64,000 nucleotides of DNA from Phialocephala subalpina (Eukaryota > Ascomycota > Leotiomycetes > Helotiales > Mollisiaceae): positions 366,775-430,774 of the forward strand of contig FJOG01000043.1 of NCBI GenBank assembly GCA_900073065.1, read 5' to 3'. Below the pieces are notes generated by a model that was not told where the DNA came from, did not search any database, and worked only from the letters and a program-made list of their open reading frames with translations. Below, one piece after another: positions 1-11,613 of this stretch (the first letter of the stretch is position 1; each line of letters opens with the position of its first letter). The position numbers and the translations under genes were made by a program.

Positions 1-3000
1 GTCTTAGACTTGGTATTGTACGCGCCCACTTTGAAGGAAGCATTGCACTGAAAGCATTACTCGTAAGAAATTGTCGATGTGCAACAAATCGTGAGACAAG
101 CTTGAGGGACAGCCTGAAGTCCTTTCCTTGCGGAATGAGAGTCTACGTTCCAACTGATCTCTGGGCCTTCCTTTCCTGTTGAGACCTCGGCGCAAATATC
201 AATGATTGAGTGGTAGACCGTTGTCAAGAGTTGAAAGCAATTTGTCGTATCAATTTAGGTGGTGCTGGTGTCGAGAGCTCTCTGGTATCGTCCGCACTTC
301 GACACTGCGAAAGTTCTTAGAACGCTGGGACATCGTCAGCATCATGGTGTGCGTTTCCCTGAAATTGAATCTTACTACGGCTTTGCCACATTCAGGATCC
401 GTACCCATATCCACCTGCAGTGCAACCAGCAACGCAGCACATCTAGCTGAACGGTCCGGACATCCGCGGTGTTCTTGCGGATGATGTTTCCTTGCTTACG
501 GAGCCGCTCCATATCATGCGTGCTTGACAGCTATGGGTCTCCTTGCCCAACATTGGATCAGCAGTTTCGATGTTGCTTCTTCTTCGACCGAAGAAGGAAA
601 GTGATCGAGGAGTGACTGAGTCGCGCCTTGAAATTGCGACGTGCAACAAAGTCCTGTTATCGCAACGGTGATCGCGATTCGACAGCCGTTTCTGAGGTTG
701 GTGATACTTTGACGTGGTGTTGTGAAGAGCTGAAGGAGAAGTTGGGAGGAAGTGAAGTTGAAGTTTTCTTTTGGATCAAGAGAGGAAGGAATGAAGCAGG
801 TGGCCATGGTTGCCTTTTTACCGACTGCTCGTCTCCTACCTTCATCATAATAATCTGTTCCTTTTCTCATTCAAACCACATCAGCTCTGTTTTTTGAAGT
901 TAGATACGACATCCATATCGAGTTGCGACAGTATGCCTGCCTTGTTGGCGTCCACACCCACGATCTGAGAGGCCATGTAGACCACATGTGTGTGGGCAGC
1001 TCATTCCACCTGTCACGGCGTACACGACTACGGGGGTGCACTCAGCAGATCAACAGTTACCTCCCCATACACGACGGTACCCCCGAGTTCCTCTAATCCA
1101 CTTCTTTCTTGCCTCTCTGTCTCTACACCAATACATCTTCTCAGCAAGCTCTTGGCTTCACATCGGTCGTCAACGTCCATGACCTCCCAGCCTTGCCTGG
1201 ACTTTCTCGACACACCTTGTCAGAAACGAAGACGACGTTAGTGAACTTCATGGCGCTTCACTGCAGGTAGTATCACAAAGGGGGCGCGCCAACCCTTCGG
1301 GATTGTCCGATCAATCTTGGGACTTTGATAACATTGTTGAGAATGGTTATGTCCAGAGAGCCGTGTCTGACTCCCTTTACGTACACAACTGTCCTAAGTC
1401 TGACGGTGAATATCAAAACTTCGATGTTTCTTTGTCTCAAGTCAGTATCTCTACAAACGATCACCGTCAAGGTACTCAGGTCCGGGGGATCATCGGTTTA
1501 GCGATTTGTTCATCTGGATCTGGTTCCTCTTCTTACGTTTCAATTCTGGTCTGCTCCATAACAACCGACCTGGTAATATGGATTTGCCGGTCTCGACGCG
1601 AACTCTCTTTTGCGATTTGCAACAAACGTTCTTTCTTTCCAACGTTCATACAAATTACCAGTCTTGGTTCTGCCTGCTAGGTGCTCGACCCTTACACCGA
1701 CCGGAACTACGGAATCCTTCCCCATAGTGGAGCGGATCTGGCAACTGGGGACATTCGCGAGCACAGGCCCTCTATTGGTGAGCCGAAGGGTCGTGCATGC
1801 TTCCAAGATCTTACAAGGGGGGTTGATAATGCCAGCCTCTTGGCCCCTCATGACTCGCGACATCAACCTGCGGTATTCCCCGGACAGCCTCAGCATTGTT
1901 GCGCTTCAAGATATCAAGATGGTTTAGCATTGATGCTCTTCCAGATGAGTTGATGAAAGCTCTGTTAGTGTTGCTCCTCATGCTGGACAATGAGAAGATG
2001 CGAAAGCCTAGTTGTAGATTAGGACAATGCCTTGTGTAAGAGCCCATCCCAGGTTGCCGTACCGATAGAGAGGCCTGACCTAACCGAATATCTATCCCGA
2101 GTGCACGTATACCACGAGGTTGAGTCCTCTTGCAGTCTCTCCATGGTCACAAGCACGAGGACAAGTTCAGCCTGACTAGAAGCCTATTTTGCGAAGTGCA
2201 ACAATGCGAGCTGAAGGCTCTTGAACGAATCCCTTTCAGCCACCGCAATCCTTGCCAATTGCTTGGTCCTATCTTCAATACGCTCGAGGGTCGGAAAGGT
2301 TCCGTTATGGTGGAGCCATAATTAGCTGACATATGGTTGTTTTACTCCTCGCCGCTCGCCAATCTGCTTTGCAATATCTGACAGCGAAAGCTAAAAGTTA
2401 CGAACTGCAACAAACATTGCTTGAGTTTCAGAGTTCTAGCAACACCTTCAGCAGGCGAACGGAAATATGACAAATTCATGATTCAGACTGGATCGTATTC
2501 GGATCCCTTGCCAAGCTTGAGGTTGAGATCAAGGAAGTATCCGACCACTTGACGTTTCTGGGTCCCAATTAGGCGTCAACATGTCATAAGCAGTACACGG
2601 AATACGACATAACATTCTCTCTCGCATCAAAAATGACTCGAGTCCAAGCTCTACGACGTGCAACAAAGCAACTTCTGAGAAGCGCTGGCACCTCGGTCGT
2701 CGAGCCAGAAATTACACAGCTATCCACAAACCCCGAGGAAGAGGCAAGTTTGGTAGCGAACTCTATCAATACTCAGCCAATGAGCTTCAACTAGAGGTTT
2801 TACTCATGGAACAACACCTCATGCTCAAAAGTCCTCGAGAGACGTCGAACTTGATACAAAGAACGAGAGCAATCCAATAGTCCAAGACCTGGCCCTGACA
2901 TACCGATACAACAACAAGTTTTCAAACAGACTTGAAAGCTCGTGCATCTTGAATATTGTCAGAATCCGCGAAAAGCGCCAACGGCCTCACACACGCAAAT

Positions 3001-4628
3001 AACCGGGAATAACGCCTGCAGCTATGATCCGCCAGATCTCATCTTAAAAAAGCTAGGGACTTTTCTGACAGCGGAACGGAGCCGTGACGCCTTATGGGAG
3101 AGCCTCCGGAACGTGTCCCGGTATCCGCTAAGGCGGATGAGTTCATGATCACTTTGTCACTGACTCGAACTCTTTTTTGCGAAGTGCAACACAATGCTCT
3201 TGCAGAGATGGGACAACCAACCAAAGGACAACCTTCTGGCATGCTTGTCTTGGTGTCTACAAAGATTACGCACTCTCTTCAAGCCTCAGGTAGAAGGGCC
3301 GAAAGAGTGGACGTCTCAAGCCTCTGGAACCATTCCCGGCAATCTACAGGGAATATTGATTGCAACTTGTTCGGGTCGGCTCGAGGCTTCCTGACGACGT
3401 GCAACAGATAGTACACATGCATATTCTGAAGCCTGAGCCCTCAATCTCAAGTCTATTCCTCCAATGGGTAGCCTGTTCGTGAGCTGCTTTCGCCTAATCG
3501 TTCGTCGGTAAATCTCAAGACATCCAACATGAGACGATCGAAGCAACCGTCAATTACCGAACCTCACTCGCTCTTCACTACGGACTGTCAAAGCCGAACT
3601 GTCACAACTTCTGATTCGAAGTCAAATCTGCGAAGTGCAACAAGATTCATTTTACAAAGGCAGACGGATCTTTGAGAACCCCTGGTTAAACAAAACCGGT
3701 AAGCATTTTCGTCTTGACCCCGCAATAAGGCGGGGGTACTAGCTCCGTGGCTCAAGAGCAGACAAGAGCAGACATACTCTAATCTGCTCGTCAGTTTATG
3801 AGTCAAGTTCGGCGTCGTACTTCAACCAGCGAAATCGAGATTCCAGCAGGCGAAAGTCATTAGTGCTCGGAAAACGTGGAACGGAGTGAACACCAAGGCT
3901 CAATAAGAACTTGTCGAGTTAGCAGCCTCGAGCTGGCATATTCAATCGAGTCCTTTGAAAGGACCTGAATTCAAAAGGTCACCAATCTCCCAAGAGTCCC
4001 GACACACTCTGGCAACCCTTCAGCTTCTCCACAGACGTCCTCGATTTGTCCCGTAGCCACTGGCTTAAACTATCTTTTGCGAAGGACAACAAAATCTTCG
4101 GCCCCTAGCCATATCATCAAAACTATTACTTCTCAGCCTCAGTCAATCGCTACCTGGCTGAGTCGGGATTTGAAGCTTCGGTCCGCAGCCGAATGCACCA
4201 TACCGAAACCCTGAACGAACCACCAACATCCTCATAGCCTTGACAAGAACCCAAAATATCGACACGCAACAATTACACCTTCTCCTCCATCCTCTGACAC
4301 AGCCACACCCCTTTTCCACTCCCAATTATCTCTCATTACGCACCAAAACTAGGATACCATGCCCACATGTCAAGCAACAAACACCTGACCTTCAAACTAT
4401 AAAACCCAAAGTTTCGTCTGATCAAAAATTCAAAACTTACTCTCACCGGAAAATCTTCGGATCCCAACTCCAGACACCGAGAAATAAGCTTTTAGCTTCC
4501 CACCACGGGCGTCATAGCCTGCCGCAAACTCTCCGAAGGAGTGGGAAGTGCCGATGTGGAGGATAGAGTTTAGGGATTCGACGGAGCGACGTCGTGGGAG
4601 CTGGATTTAGAAACATGAAAGTTTGTTT

Positions 4629-4690
4629 GGTGTCGGGTTTTGACGGACGAATTCTTCCAATCGCATGGCGGGTTTGGGCTGAGGAATGGA
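4629..4690 (+). repeat. Direct repeat, copy 1, left of gap
   Basis: This 62-bp segment, beginning GGTGTCGGGTTTTGACGG and ending at the first N, recurs exactly at 4934-4995 beyond the gap. The offset is 305 bp, but the number of Ns may be arbitrary. A tandem repeat the assembler could not resolve is the simplest explanation. Confidence 0.9.
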
Positions 4691-4857
4691 NNNNNNNNNN
4701 NNNNNNNNNNNNNNNNNNNNNNNNNNNNNNNNNNNNNNNNNNNNNNNNNNNNNNNNNNNNNNNNNNNNNNNNNNNNNNNNNNNNNNNNNNNNNNNNNNNN
4801 NNNNNNNNNNNNNNNNNNNNNNNNNNNNNNNNNNNNNNNNNNNNNNNNNNNNNNNNN
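4691..4857. other. Assembly gap
   Basis: A run of 167 Ns. It begins exactly where the 62-bp direct repeat ends, so the missing sequence is probably repeated and the true length may differ from 167. Confidence 0.98.
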
Positions 4858-4933
4858 ACACTCGGGCAGTCTTCTGTCCAGTAGGGCAAATTTGTTTCGA
4901 CGCATCTGTAGCGGAGTGCTTTCAAATCTTGGA

Positions 4934-4995
4934 GGTGTCGGGTTTTGACGGACGAATTCTTCCAATCGCATGGCGGGTTTGGGCTGAGGAATGGA
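4934..4995 (+). repeat. Direct repeat, copy 2, right of gap
   Basis: Identical to 4629-4690 over 62 bp by eye. The sequence after this copy (from 4996) is unique, so this is probably the right end of the repeated tract. Confidence 0.9.
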
Positions 4996-6748
4996 TGATT
5001 TGAGATGAAGGAGAAGAAGGTTTATTTTGCGATGAGCAACAGAGGTTTGAGGAGGATTGATAATGTAGACGAAATAGGAGAGTACTCCGGATTGACGTGA
5101 AGTGGAAGATATAACTGGCCGCTCTGAGTTGGGACGTCGGATCATGAGAAAAGTTTAACATTGCGAAGGGCAACAAAGTCCACTCTTTCAACAATCCAAA
5201 ACCAGCTGTTGGATGGCAGAAAGGTGCTTCTCGGGCGTCTACGTAAGTGCTGCTTGGTGACGGAAAACTTAATATTGCGAGATGCAGCAAAATCATTCCC
5301 TTTAGCAACACTACCAGGACCTGGCGTTTTCTAAAATAGCTGTTGGGTGCTCTATCTTATCATTCCAACTGGCCTAGAGACGAACATTTCACACTAACAT
5401 CTTAAAGCAGGGCCATATCACTTACTCTCAATTATTTGAACCTCAACTTGGAGAGTTGTAACAAAATAGGCAACTGACATCTAATCTGGGAAACACTCCT
5501 TTCTCGACCTGACTAATACCTCCGAGAGATTCTAAGAGCCTCGTCTAAAAGCTGAGTCATTGATGACAAGCAATGGCAACTCTCCATTACTCGACTTCGG
5601 AAACTCCCCGAGCCTCCCTCTCCCCGCAACAAAATATATCTCGCGTAAACTTCGGCATCCACAAACTCAAACGGAGAGTCTCAAATACCGAAAGCTTAAT
5701 CACAGACCACCTCCTGACCCCTCTCCATAATTTATGTCGAAGTGGATTTTGAAGTGGAAATACATCGTGGACATGACTGCGGTAACTGTTGTCTCTGAGT
5801 CGTGAATCGAGTGCGAAGGGCAACAAAAGCATTAGAAAACAGAGTGGCGGGAGGTAGAGTGCAGAGGAATTACTCAAACCTCGGATACGATGTGCAACAA
5901 AGTCGAGAAAAGTTAAGTGCCGCAGCAAGAATTTGGGAGGTAGGTAAAGGAGCGATGTGGAGTGAAGTCTTAGGATGAGGTCTTACATTACTCGTTGCGC
6001 CGATGCGATGCGCAACAGTCTTACATGCTGATCAACATCGGGTAGGTGGCTGCTCGTCGGGGAGCTCACGATGCTTCATCTCATGCCAGCCGGAACTTGA
6101 CCGAGCTGAAAATGATCGCGCTTGACATGACTCGGGTATGAAGCCACGAAGTTACAAATTGCGCAACACGAACACGAGAACAAGAATGCGGGAGCACGGC
6201 GTGGAGTAAGCCCACAGGAGTATCGGCGGGCAGAGTTTCTTGGGTCGAGATATGGCACCAAAAAACCTCGTATCTTCGCACGGGACTTTGGATCCACTGA
6301 GGCGCAAAGAATAAAACAACTTAGGAGAATAGCGCATTCCAAGGGTGATTGCCAACATTAATATGATGGGAGAGAATCAATAGCATCAGCGTGAAGCAAT
6401 CGAGAGAGCTGACCCGCATGACTGTTCACCGAGCCTCACCGAAATGCGACGAGCAGCAAAAATTCAAAAGGAACGCTTGCTGACCGAAAATAGGACATGA
6501 ACTGAACTATTTTTGGGCAGGACTTCTGCCATTCCAGGAAAGCTAGATGTATTAGGAGATGTGAAGTCGAGAGGGAGGAAAATCATAGACCATTATCACT
6601 ACCAACCATAAGCACGCACGCTATCTCCCATACCACCGAACGCCACCAATGCACTCCAGGTATCAATCATAAACCCATCGCCCTCTCCCTACCCGACGTA
6701 AAAGATAATCTAGCCTCGCAACAACCGCCCCATCTCCCGCGCTCATGT

Positions 6749-7869
6749 TCAGTACTCATAACCACCCTGAGCCACAACACCCTGCTGAGCATACCCTCTC
6801 TGCTGCATCTGCGCCCCCAAATGCTGAGGAGGAGGTCTCATCTGTCCCGCCCCAACCAAATCATTAAACCACGGATGCTGCAGCGCATCATGAGCACTGA
6901 TCCTCAACTCCGGTCTTAACTGCAGCATTCTCTGCAGAAGATCAATACCACTGGGATCAATCTGCGGTAGAATAACCCTCAAATCTTGCGTGGCGTACAT
7001 CTGGAAGTTCTGCTTGTATTCGGAGTATTGGGAGATTCCTGGCCAGGTACGCTCAGATGGTGTGCCCATGATGCGGAAGATGCGTACGAGTTGGTCTTCG
7101 TTGGTTGTTCCTGGGAAGAGTGGACGGCCGGTGTACATTTCTGCCATGATGCAGCCAGCGGACCAGATGTCGATGCTGGTGTTGTAGGTTCGGGAGCCGA
7201 GGAGGACGTCTGGGGCGCGGTACCAGAGTGTGACGACTTCGTTGGAGAAGGTGTTTACGGGGATGCCGAAAGCTCGAGCAAGACCGAAATCAGCGAGCTT
7301 CAGTTGGCCTTTGGTGTTGATGAGCAGATTTTGGGGCTTGAGATCGCGGTGGAGGACTCGATTGGTATGGCAGAAATCGATACCTTGGAGAAGTTGGTGC
7401 ATGAAGGATTTAATGACAGCGGGAGGTAATGCTCCTCGATCGCCTTGGGTGTCCATGTACTTCTTCAAGTCCTTGTCCATATATTCGAAGACGAGCATGA
7501 GTTTATTCTCGGTGTGGATGACATCATGCAGGCTAACAATGTTCTCGTGCTTCAGCTCCTTCATCAATGAGATTTCTCGGATTGCGGTAGATGGTGTGCC
7601 TTCTTCTGAGTCGAGGTGGATTTCCTTCAACGCCACCAGTTCACCCGTCTGTCTATTTCGACCTTTGAAGACCTGCAGAGGTCAGCTTTGAACGCAAGAG
7701 GAATAGAGGTATGCCAAGAGCATGGCACGGATATAATGTGGTATAATCCAAGCTGTAGCACAACTATATCTCCTGTCCTTGCCCTGCAGAGTGGGGTACT
7801 CACAGTAGCATATGTACCCTCTCCCAGCTTCTCCAGCTGCTGGAACGAACTTGGATGTCTCTTGTCCAT
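6749..7869 (-). CDS. pho85: Pho85-type cyclin-dependent kinase
   Basis: A cyclin-dependent Ser/Thr kinase of the Pho85/PhoA class, which with its cyclins controls phosphate response, glycogen metabolism and cell cycle. The gene has two exons, complement(6749-7672, 7804-7869), giving 329 aa. The 131-nt intron starts GTGAGT and ends CTGCAG. The first exon encodes 22 residues ending in the glycine-rich loop (GEGTYAT, 16-22), and the second resumes [18 protein letters not shown]. Visible motifs are catalytic Lys38, the cyclin-binding PSTAIRE helix (49-55), HRDLKPQN (from 130), DFG (150-152) and the APD/WYR activation segment. Length and order match the family (yeast about 305 aa), with a short Gly/Gln-rich tail ending GGYEY. 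It is divergent to the septin-like gene, about 700 bp away. The start was chosen because [18 protein letters not shown] matches the usual Pho85 N-terminus. Nothing looks damaged. Confidence 0.95.
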
Positions 7870-8565
7870 CTCTACTGGCGGTTCTGTATCGTCGAGATTT
7901 CGTACGCTGATCGTGCTAGGGACCGAGAAGAAGGCTCTTGCGAGGGCGGGAGAAGGAGGAAAGGTTCGGAAAGGGGGTGAAGGTGACGGGCGTTGTCGGG
8001 ATGTGACTTTGGGGTCGAAGAGGATGGAGGCAGGCGTGCAGATTTTATTCAAAATGTCCAGCGCGTCCTTGGACCCGTGTAATGAAGCCGTGGTGAAGAG
8101 AGCGCAGGGAGTTGGGCGACTTCTATTGTCACCACAAGATCGTCGCGAAGATGCACCTTTATTGGGCATCGCTGGGAAATAGGATTGGTTGGCTAAGCGC
8201 TCAACTTGAGCTGCGTCTATCCTGAAAAATGTCCGAAGCAGCCTAAAGAGTTCACTGGCCACCGCTCTGAAATGACCGAATTGCCATGATTCCAAAATAC
8301 CCTCGTACTGAAATGCCCTCCAGGCTGCCACAAGGGGGTATCTGAGTCATTTTGCTAGTGAACTAACTCTTCTAGGCACTGAGTGGATTGGCGATAGGCA
8401 GGTGCCGCGGGGTACGAGTGACCGAGTGTCTGACAACATCGGATTGCTGCACAACCTTACAACTTAGAACTATGCAACATACTCCAAGACACAACCAACA
8501 ATCACTCGAGCATGATATGAGCTCGGACTCCATGACCTTTCTATGAACAACACCATCTCAACAAA
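7870..8565. promoter_or_regulatory. Shared upstream region of divergent genes
   Basis: About 700 bp lie between the start codons of the Pho85-type kinase (minus) and the septin-like gene (plus), so both promoters must be here. A short out-of-frame ATG at 8543 precedes the septin-like start. I see no clear TATA box or other named element. Confidence 0.5.
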
Positions 8566-10941
8566 ATGCGTCCCTTACCTGGAGACGATGCCTTCGCAGG
8601 GCGATCGCGAAGTACAAGCATGGATAACGACATAACTCCTCTCGCAACTCGACATCAACCTCCGCAGATGACCTACTTCTTAGCAGACGAGAAGACGATG
8701 GAAGCCTCGCAATCCCATTCACCCACCATCCTTCCCAAGCAGAGAGACCTCACAAAATCCAGTACTTATGGCGTTGAGAGTCTTGAAACTACGATAAGCT
8801 CCCTAGCTCAAGATAGTGACGATTCAGAGGAGAAAGTCCGAAATGCTAGGCATAACTGGAAGAAGAATCTTGGACAGCGAATGTCCAGAAAGTCTGAAGA
8901 GGATTTGGCAGAATCAGCGTCACCATCCTTGAGATCAACAAGTGACGACAGTCGGAATGCATCTCCCTCACATCAACGCCGATCCTCCCAGGCTACGATA
9001 TCAAGACCTTTCACGCCTCTCTCTTTTGCTTCCGCAGGGCCTCCGTCGATTATGAGCAGTCCACGCTCTCGCAGACATTCTGATGCTGGTTCTGACATGG
9101 ATGATATTGCCAGTCAGGCCATTGTATCGAGCGGGGAAGAAGACAGGGATATGGGTTCGGAGCTGGTAGATAGTGGAAGTGCACCTCAGTTGGTCATGCC
9201 GAGTATCAAGATGCCCAGCAGACGGCCATTTACTGAGAAAGGAAAGAATATGGGCAGATTAAAGGTGTTGATAGCCGGTGATTCGGGTAAGTGGGGTACT
9301 GTTCCAGTATATGGTGTTTTTACTAACGTCTTCTAGGAGTTGGCAAGACCTCACTCATCAAAGCTATTGTCCAAATCTGCGAAGATATAGTCCACGTCGA
9401 TCCCATTTCTGCCACTCCTGTATCGATCCCAGAAACACGACGGAAGAATTCAAGAACGAAGTCAAAGAGCGGAATTGCGGACATGCAACCTACATCACAA
9501 ATCACTGAAGTTTATGCGAGCACAAAGGCGTACCCGGCATGGTGGTCTGATTTGGAAGAGAGCAGGATACTTCGGAGAAGGAAAAGTATGGGTGATTCGG
9601 TTTTGGAGCGGAACTTGTGCTTTGTTGATACCCCAGGTTATGGCAATAAGACATCGGTAAGTAGCCTTGGGGGACTCTACCGACATCTGCTAATTCCTCC
9701 AGTGCTTAGAATGCATTACACCGGTTGTCGATTACATTGAATCTCATTTGAGGAAAGCTTCGTCATTTGAAGGCCTCAGCGAATCCGAGATGGTCAACAT
9801 GATTAGTGGAAATGGTGGACCTCAAGTTGATCTTGTATTATATGTAATTTTGAATAGTAAGTCGAAAAAGGAAACATTTGAGCATGGCTAACAGCTGGCA
9901 GGAATCAAGCCTGTGGACATCGAGTATTTGAAACGCCTCTCCATCCTCACTAATGTCATACCTTTGATCGCACGAGCAGACACTCATTCAGCAGAAGAGA
10001 TCTCGCTATTAAAGGAACATGTTCTAAGCGAGCTAAATGCAAATAATATTCGACCATTCGTCTTTGGCATGTCACAAGACGCCAAACCCTTCTCTTCGCA
10101 CCCGTCGGCTCCGTATGCCATCTCCACAACAACTTCCAAAGACGACGATAACATGGACGCTAGTCTTTTGATGTCGCCAGACTACGTCCAACCACTCATT
10201 CAATCCGAACTCCAGCAACTGGTCTCGCAGATCTTCGAGCGTGATGCCATATCCTGGCTGCGCCATTCGGCAGCAAAGAAGTTCTTAACGTGGCGAGCCT
10301 CATCCACACCAGTATCACGACCTCAGTCTCTCTACAGACCACTCGCTCTACCCTCGGCATCATCCTCGCAAGTCCTGACTGCACCAGTCGGTGCCACCAC
10401 CTCCTACGCTCTAGCCCGAATCACCGACCACACCCAACGCGAAGAACGAATCGCCCAGGTCCGCCTCGCGAACTGGGCCGCAGACCTCCAACGCGCCCTC
10501 CAGAAAGAGCGCCTAGAATACGAAGCCAAAGCCCGCGGCGAGCGAGCCGTCTGGCTTACCGAACGTCTCGGAGAGTGCGTACAAGATGGCACACTGGTAC
10601 CGATCTCCCAGGCGAGGAAGGATAATCCCGCATTCGATACAGGATCTGGTGTGCTGGTGAAGCAGGGAACGTATACCAGACGACGAGAGATGCCGCAGGA
10701 CATGCGAGACATGCTGGATAGACGGGATCCTCTCGGATTACTCATGATGAACGAGAATTTCAAGCGAAGAGGATGGACTGTCTTGAAGGCTTTGAGTGTC
10801 CTAGGACTCGTTGGCGGCATCGCCGGCGTGGCATCCTGGTGCTCGAAGCAATGGCATGCGGCGAACGTTGGCCAGGGTACTTTCTACGGCCTGGGTATCG
10901 CGGATTGGTTGGAGATTGGAATGATTGATTGGCGAGCCTAA
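8566..10941 (+). CDS. Divergent septin-type GTPase with C-terminal membrane-like segment
   Basis: A septin-like P-loop GTPase of 744 aa in four exons: 8566-9286, 9337-9656, 9703-9856 and 9902-10941. The three introns are 45-50 nt with GTAAGT donors. The first 240 residues are Ser/Thr-rich and probably disordered. The GTPase core follows: P-loop GDSGVGKTS (about 238-246, split by intron 1), switch DTPGYGN (about 340) and specificity motif ARAD (about 423, septin type). Between them lies a long insert with charged stretches. The last third has a helical Arg/Glu-rich stretch and a Gly/Ala-rich hydrophobic segment near residues 698-715 before a WLEIGMIDW tail. Canonical septins lack such a membrane segment, so this is better called a septin-domain protein than a core ring septin. 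Splice phases agree across all junctions. Confidence 0.82.
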
Positions 10942-11613
10942 GGCGAGCATTGTGCGAGATGCATGGTTCGTCTTTGGTCAAAGTATATTTGTTAGGCGTA
11001 CCGAGGTGGATCTCTTCTCTTTTCCTTTGATTGTTACTTCTGCATGATAGCCCACGGGCTTTGAGATGATATCTATGAGTTGAGATGATGGATATGGATA
11101 CGAAGGATGCGAAGGCGATGAGGCAAGCATGGTTGGAGGAGCATAATTTTCTACTCTTCACCGTGGGATTAGGCGATAGGACCGTAGGCGTGGATTAGGA
11201 ATGGAACTCTCAAATCATATCCCCGTTTGTGCGGGTGCGACATCGGTGACCAATCGCGCAAGCGCGCCTCAACTTTTGTTTCGTCAAATCTCGTCTTCGA
11301 TACTCTTCTTCCACAGCTTATTCACTCAGGCATTGATTACGTTGTATTCGAGAGCTCGGAGCCTGAGTTTTAGCGATGAAGCCCCTGAATCGCAAGCCCA
11401 GACCACCTGAAGAACAGCACGTTGGCAGATACTTCAGTCGACGACGACCAGCTCTCACGTTGAAATCAGTTGTATCACACAATCATACTGTATTCAGAAT
11501 CAAGTCAAAAATTAAATAAAGCAAGGCTCATTTGCACGTCTGTACGTCTGGACATCGAATCGCTAATCCCCTCCCCCAAACGTGGCCAAGGTGTCCTAAA
11601 ACCAAAGCTCTAT
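10942..11613. other. Intergenic, nothing recognised
   Basis: Sequence between the septin-like gene and the left edge of the tandem duplication. It should contain the 3' end of the plus-strand transcript. I see no gene, tRNA or repeat. Confidence 0.4.

Larger units (their letters stand above)
68..6460 (+). repeat. Dispersed same-strand 17-bp motif array
   Basis: About 18 copies of a motif with consensus TTGCGAMGTGCAACAAA occur only on the plus strand. Sites: 72-88, 634-650, 1610-1626, 2189-2205, 2398-2414, 2651-2667, 3178-3194, 3392-3408, 3628-3644, 4078-4094, 5028-5044, 5161-5177, 5275-5291, 5811-5827, 5885-5901, 6003-6019, about 6154-6170 and 6444-6460. Spacing falls from 200-1000 bp on the left to 70-300 bp after 5 kb. 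Several copies share a further upstream block resembling TGACTCGAACTCTTTT (1590s, 2170s, 3160s, 3610s). The core is a loose inverted repeat (TTGC...GCAA), and CAACAAA gives it direction. Copies sit in different reading frames and next to stops, so a conserved peptide is unlikely. Confidence 0.75.
1..6748. other. Gene-poor left region with dispersed 17-bp motif
   Basis: I see no convincing protein-coding gene here: the open frames are short, overlap on both strands and resemble no family I know. Base composition is ordinary, unlike the AT-rich blocks further right. The stretch is marked by repeated copies of a motif close to TTGCGAAGTGCAACAAA, all on the plus strand (listed separately), and it contains an assembly gap bracketed by a direct repeat. 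It could be a long non-coding locus, a decayed repeat or a regulatory array; the sequence alone does not decide. Confidence 0.6.

Noticed and set aside
68..6460. CRISPR-like array reading of the repeated motif
   Set aside because: Spacing is irregular (70-1000 bp), copies are imperfect, and the organism is a fungus.
1..6748. Short open frames containing a recurrent CEVQQ or LRRAT-like peptide
   Set aside because: The peptide recurrence follows from the repeated DNA motif. Copies fall in different frames and beside stops, so no protein family is implied.
6986..8182. Plus-strand open frames opposite the kinase
   Set aside because: They are antisense shadows of a well-supported kinase gene.
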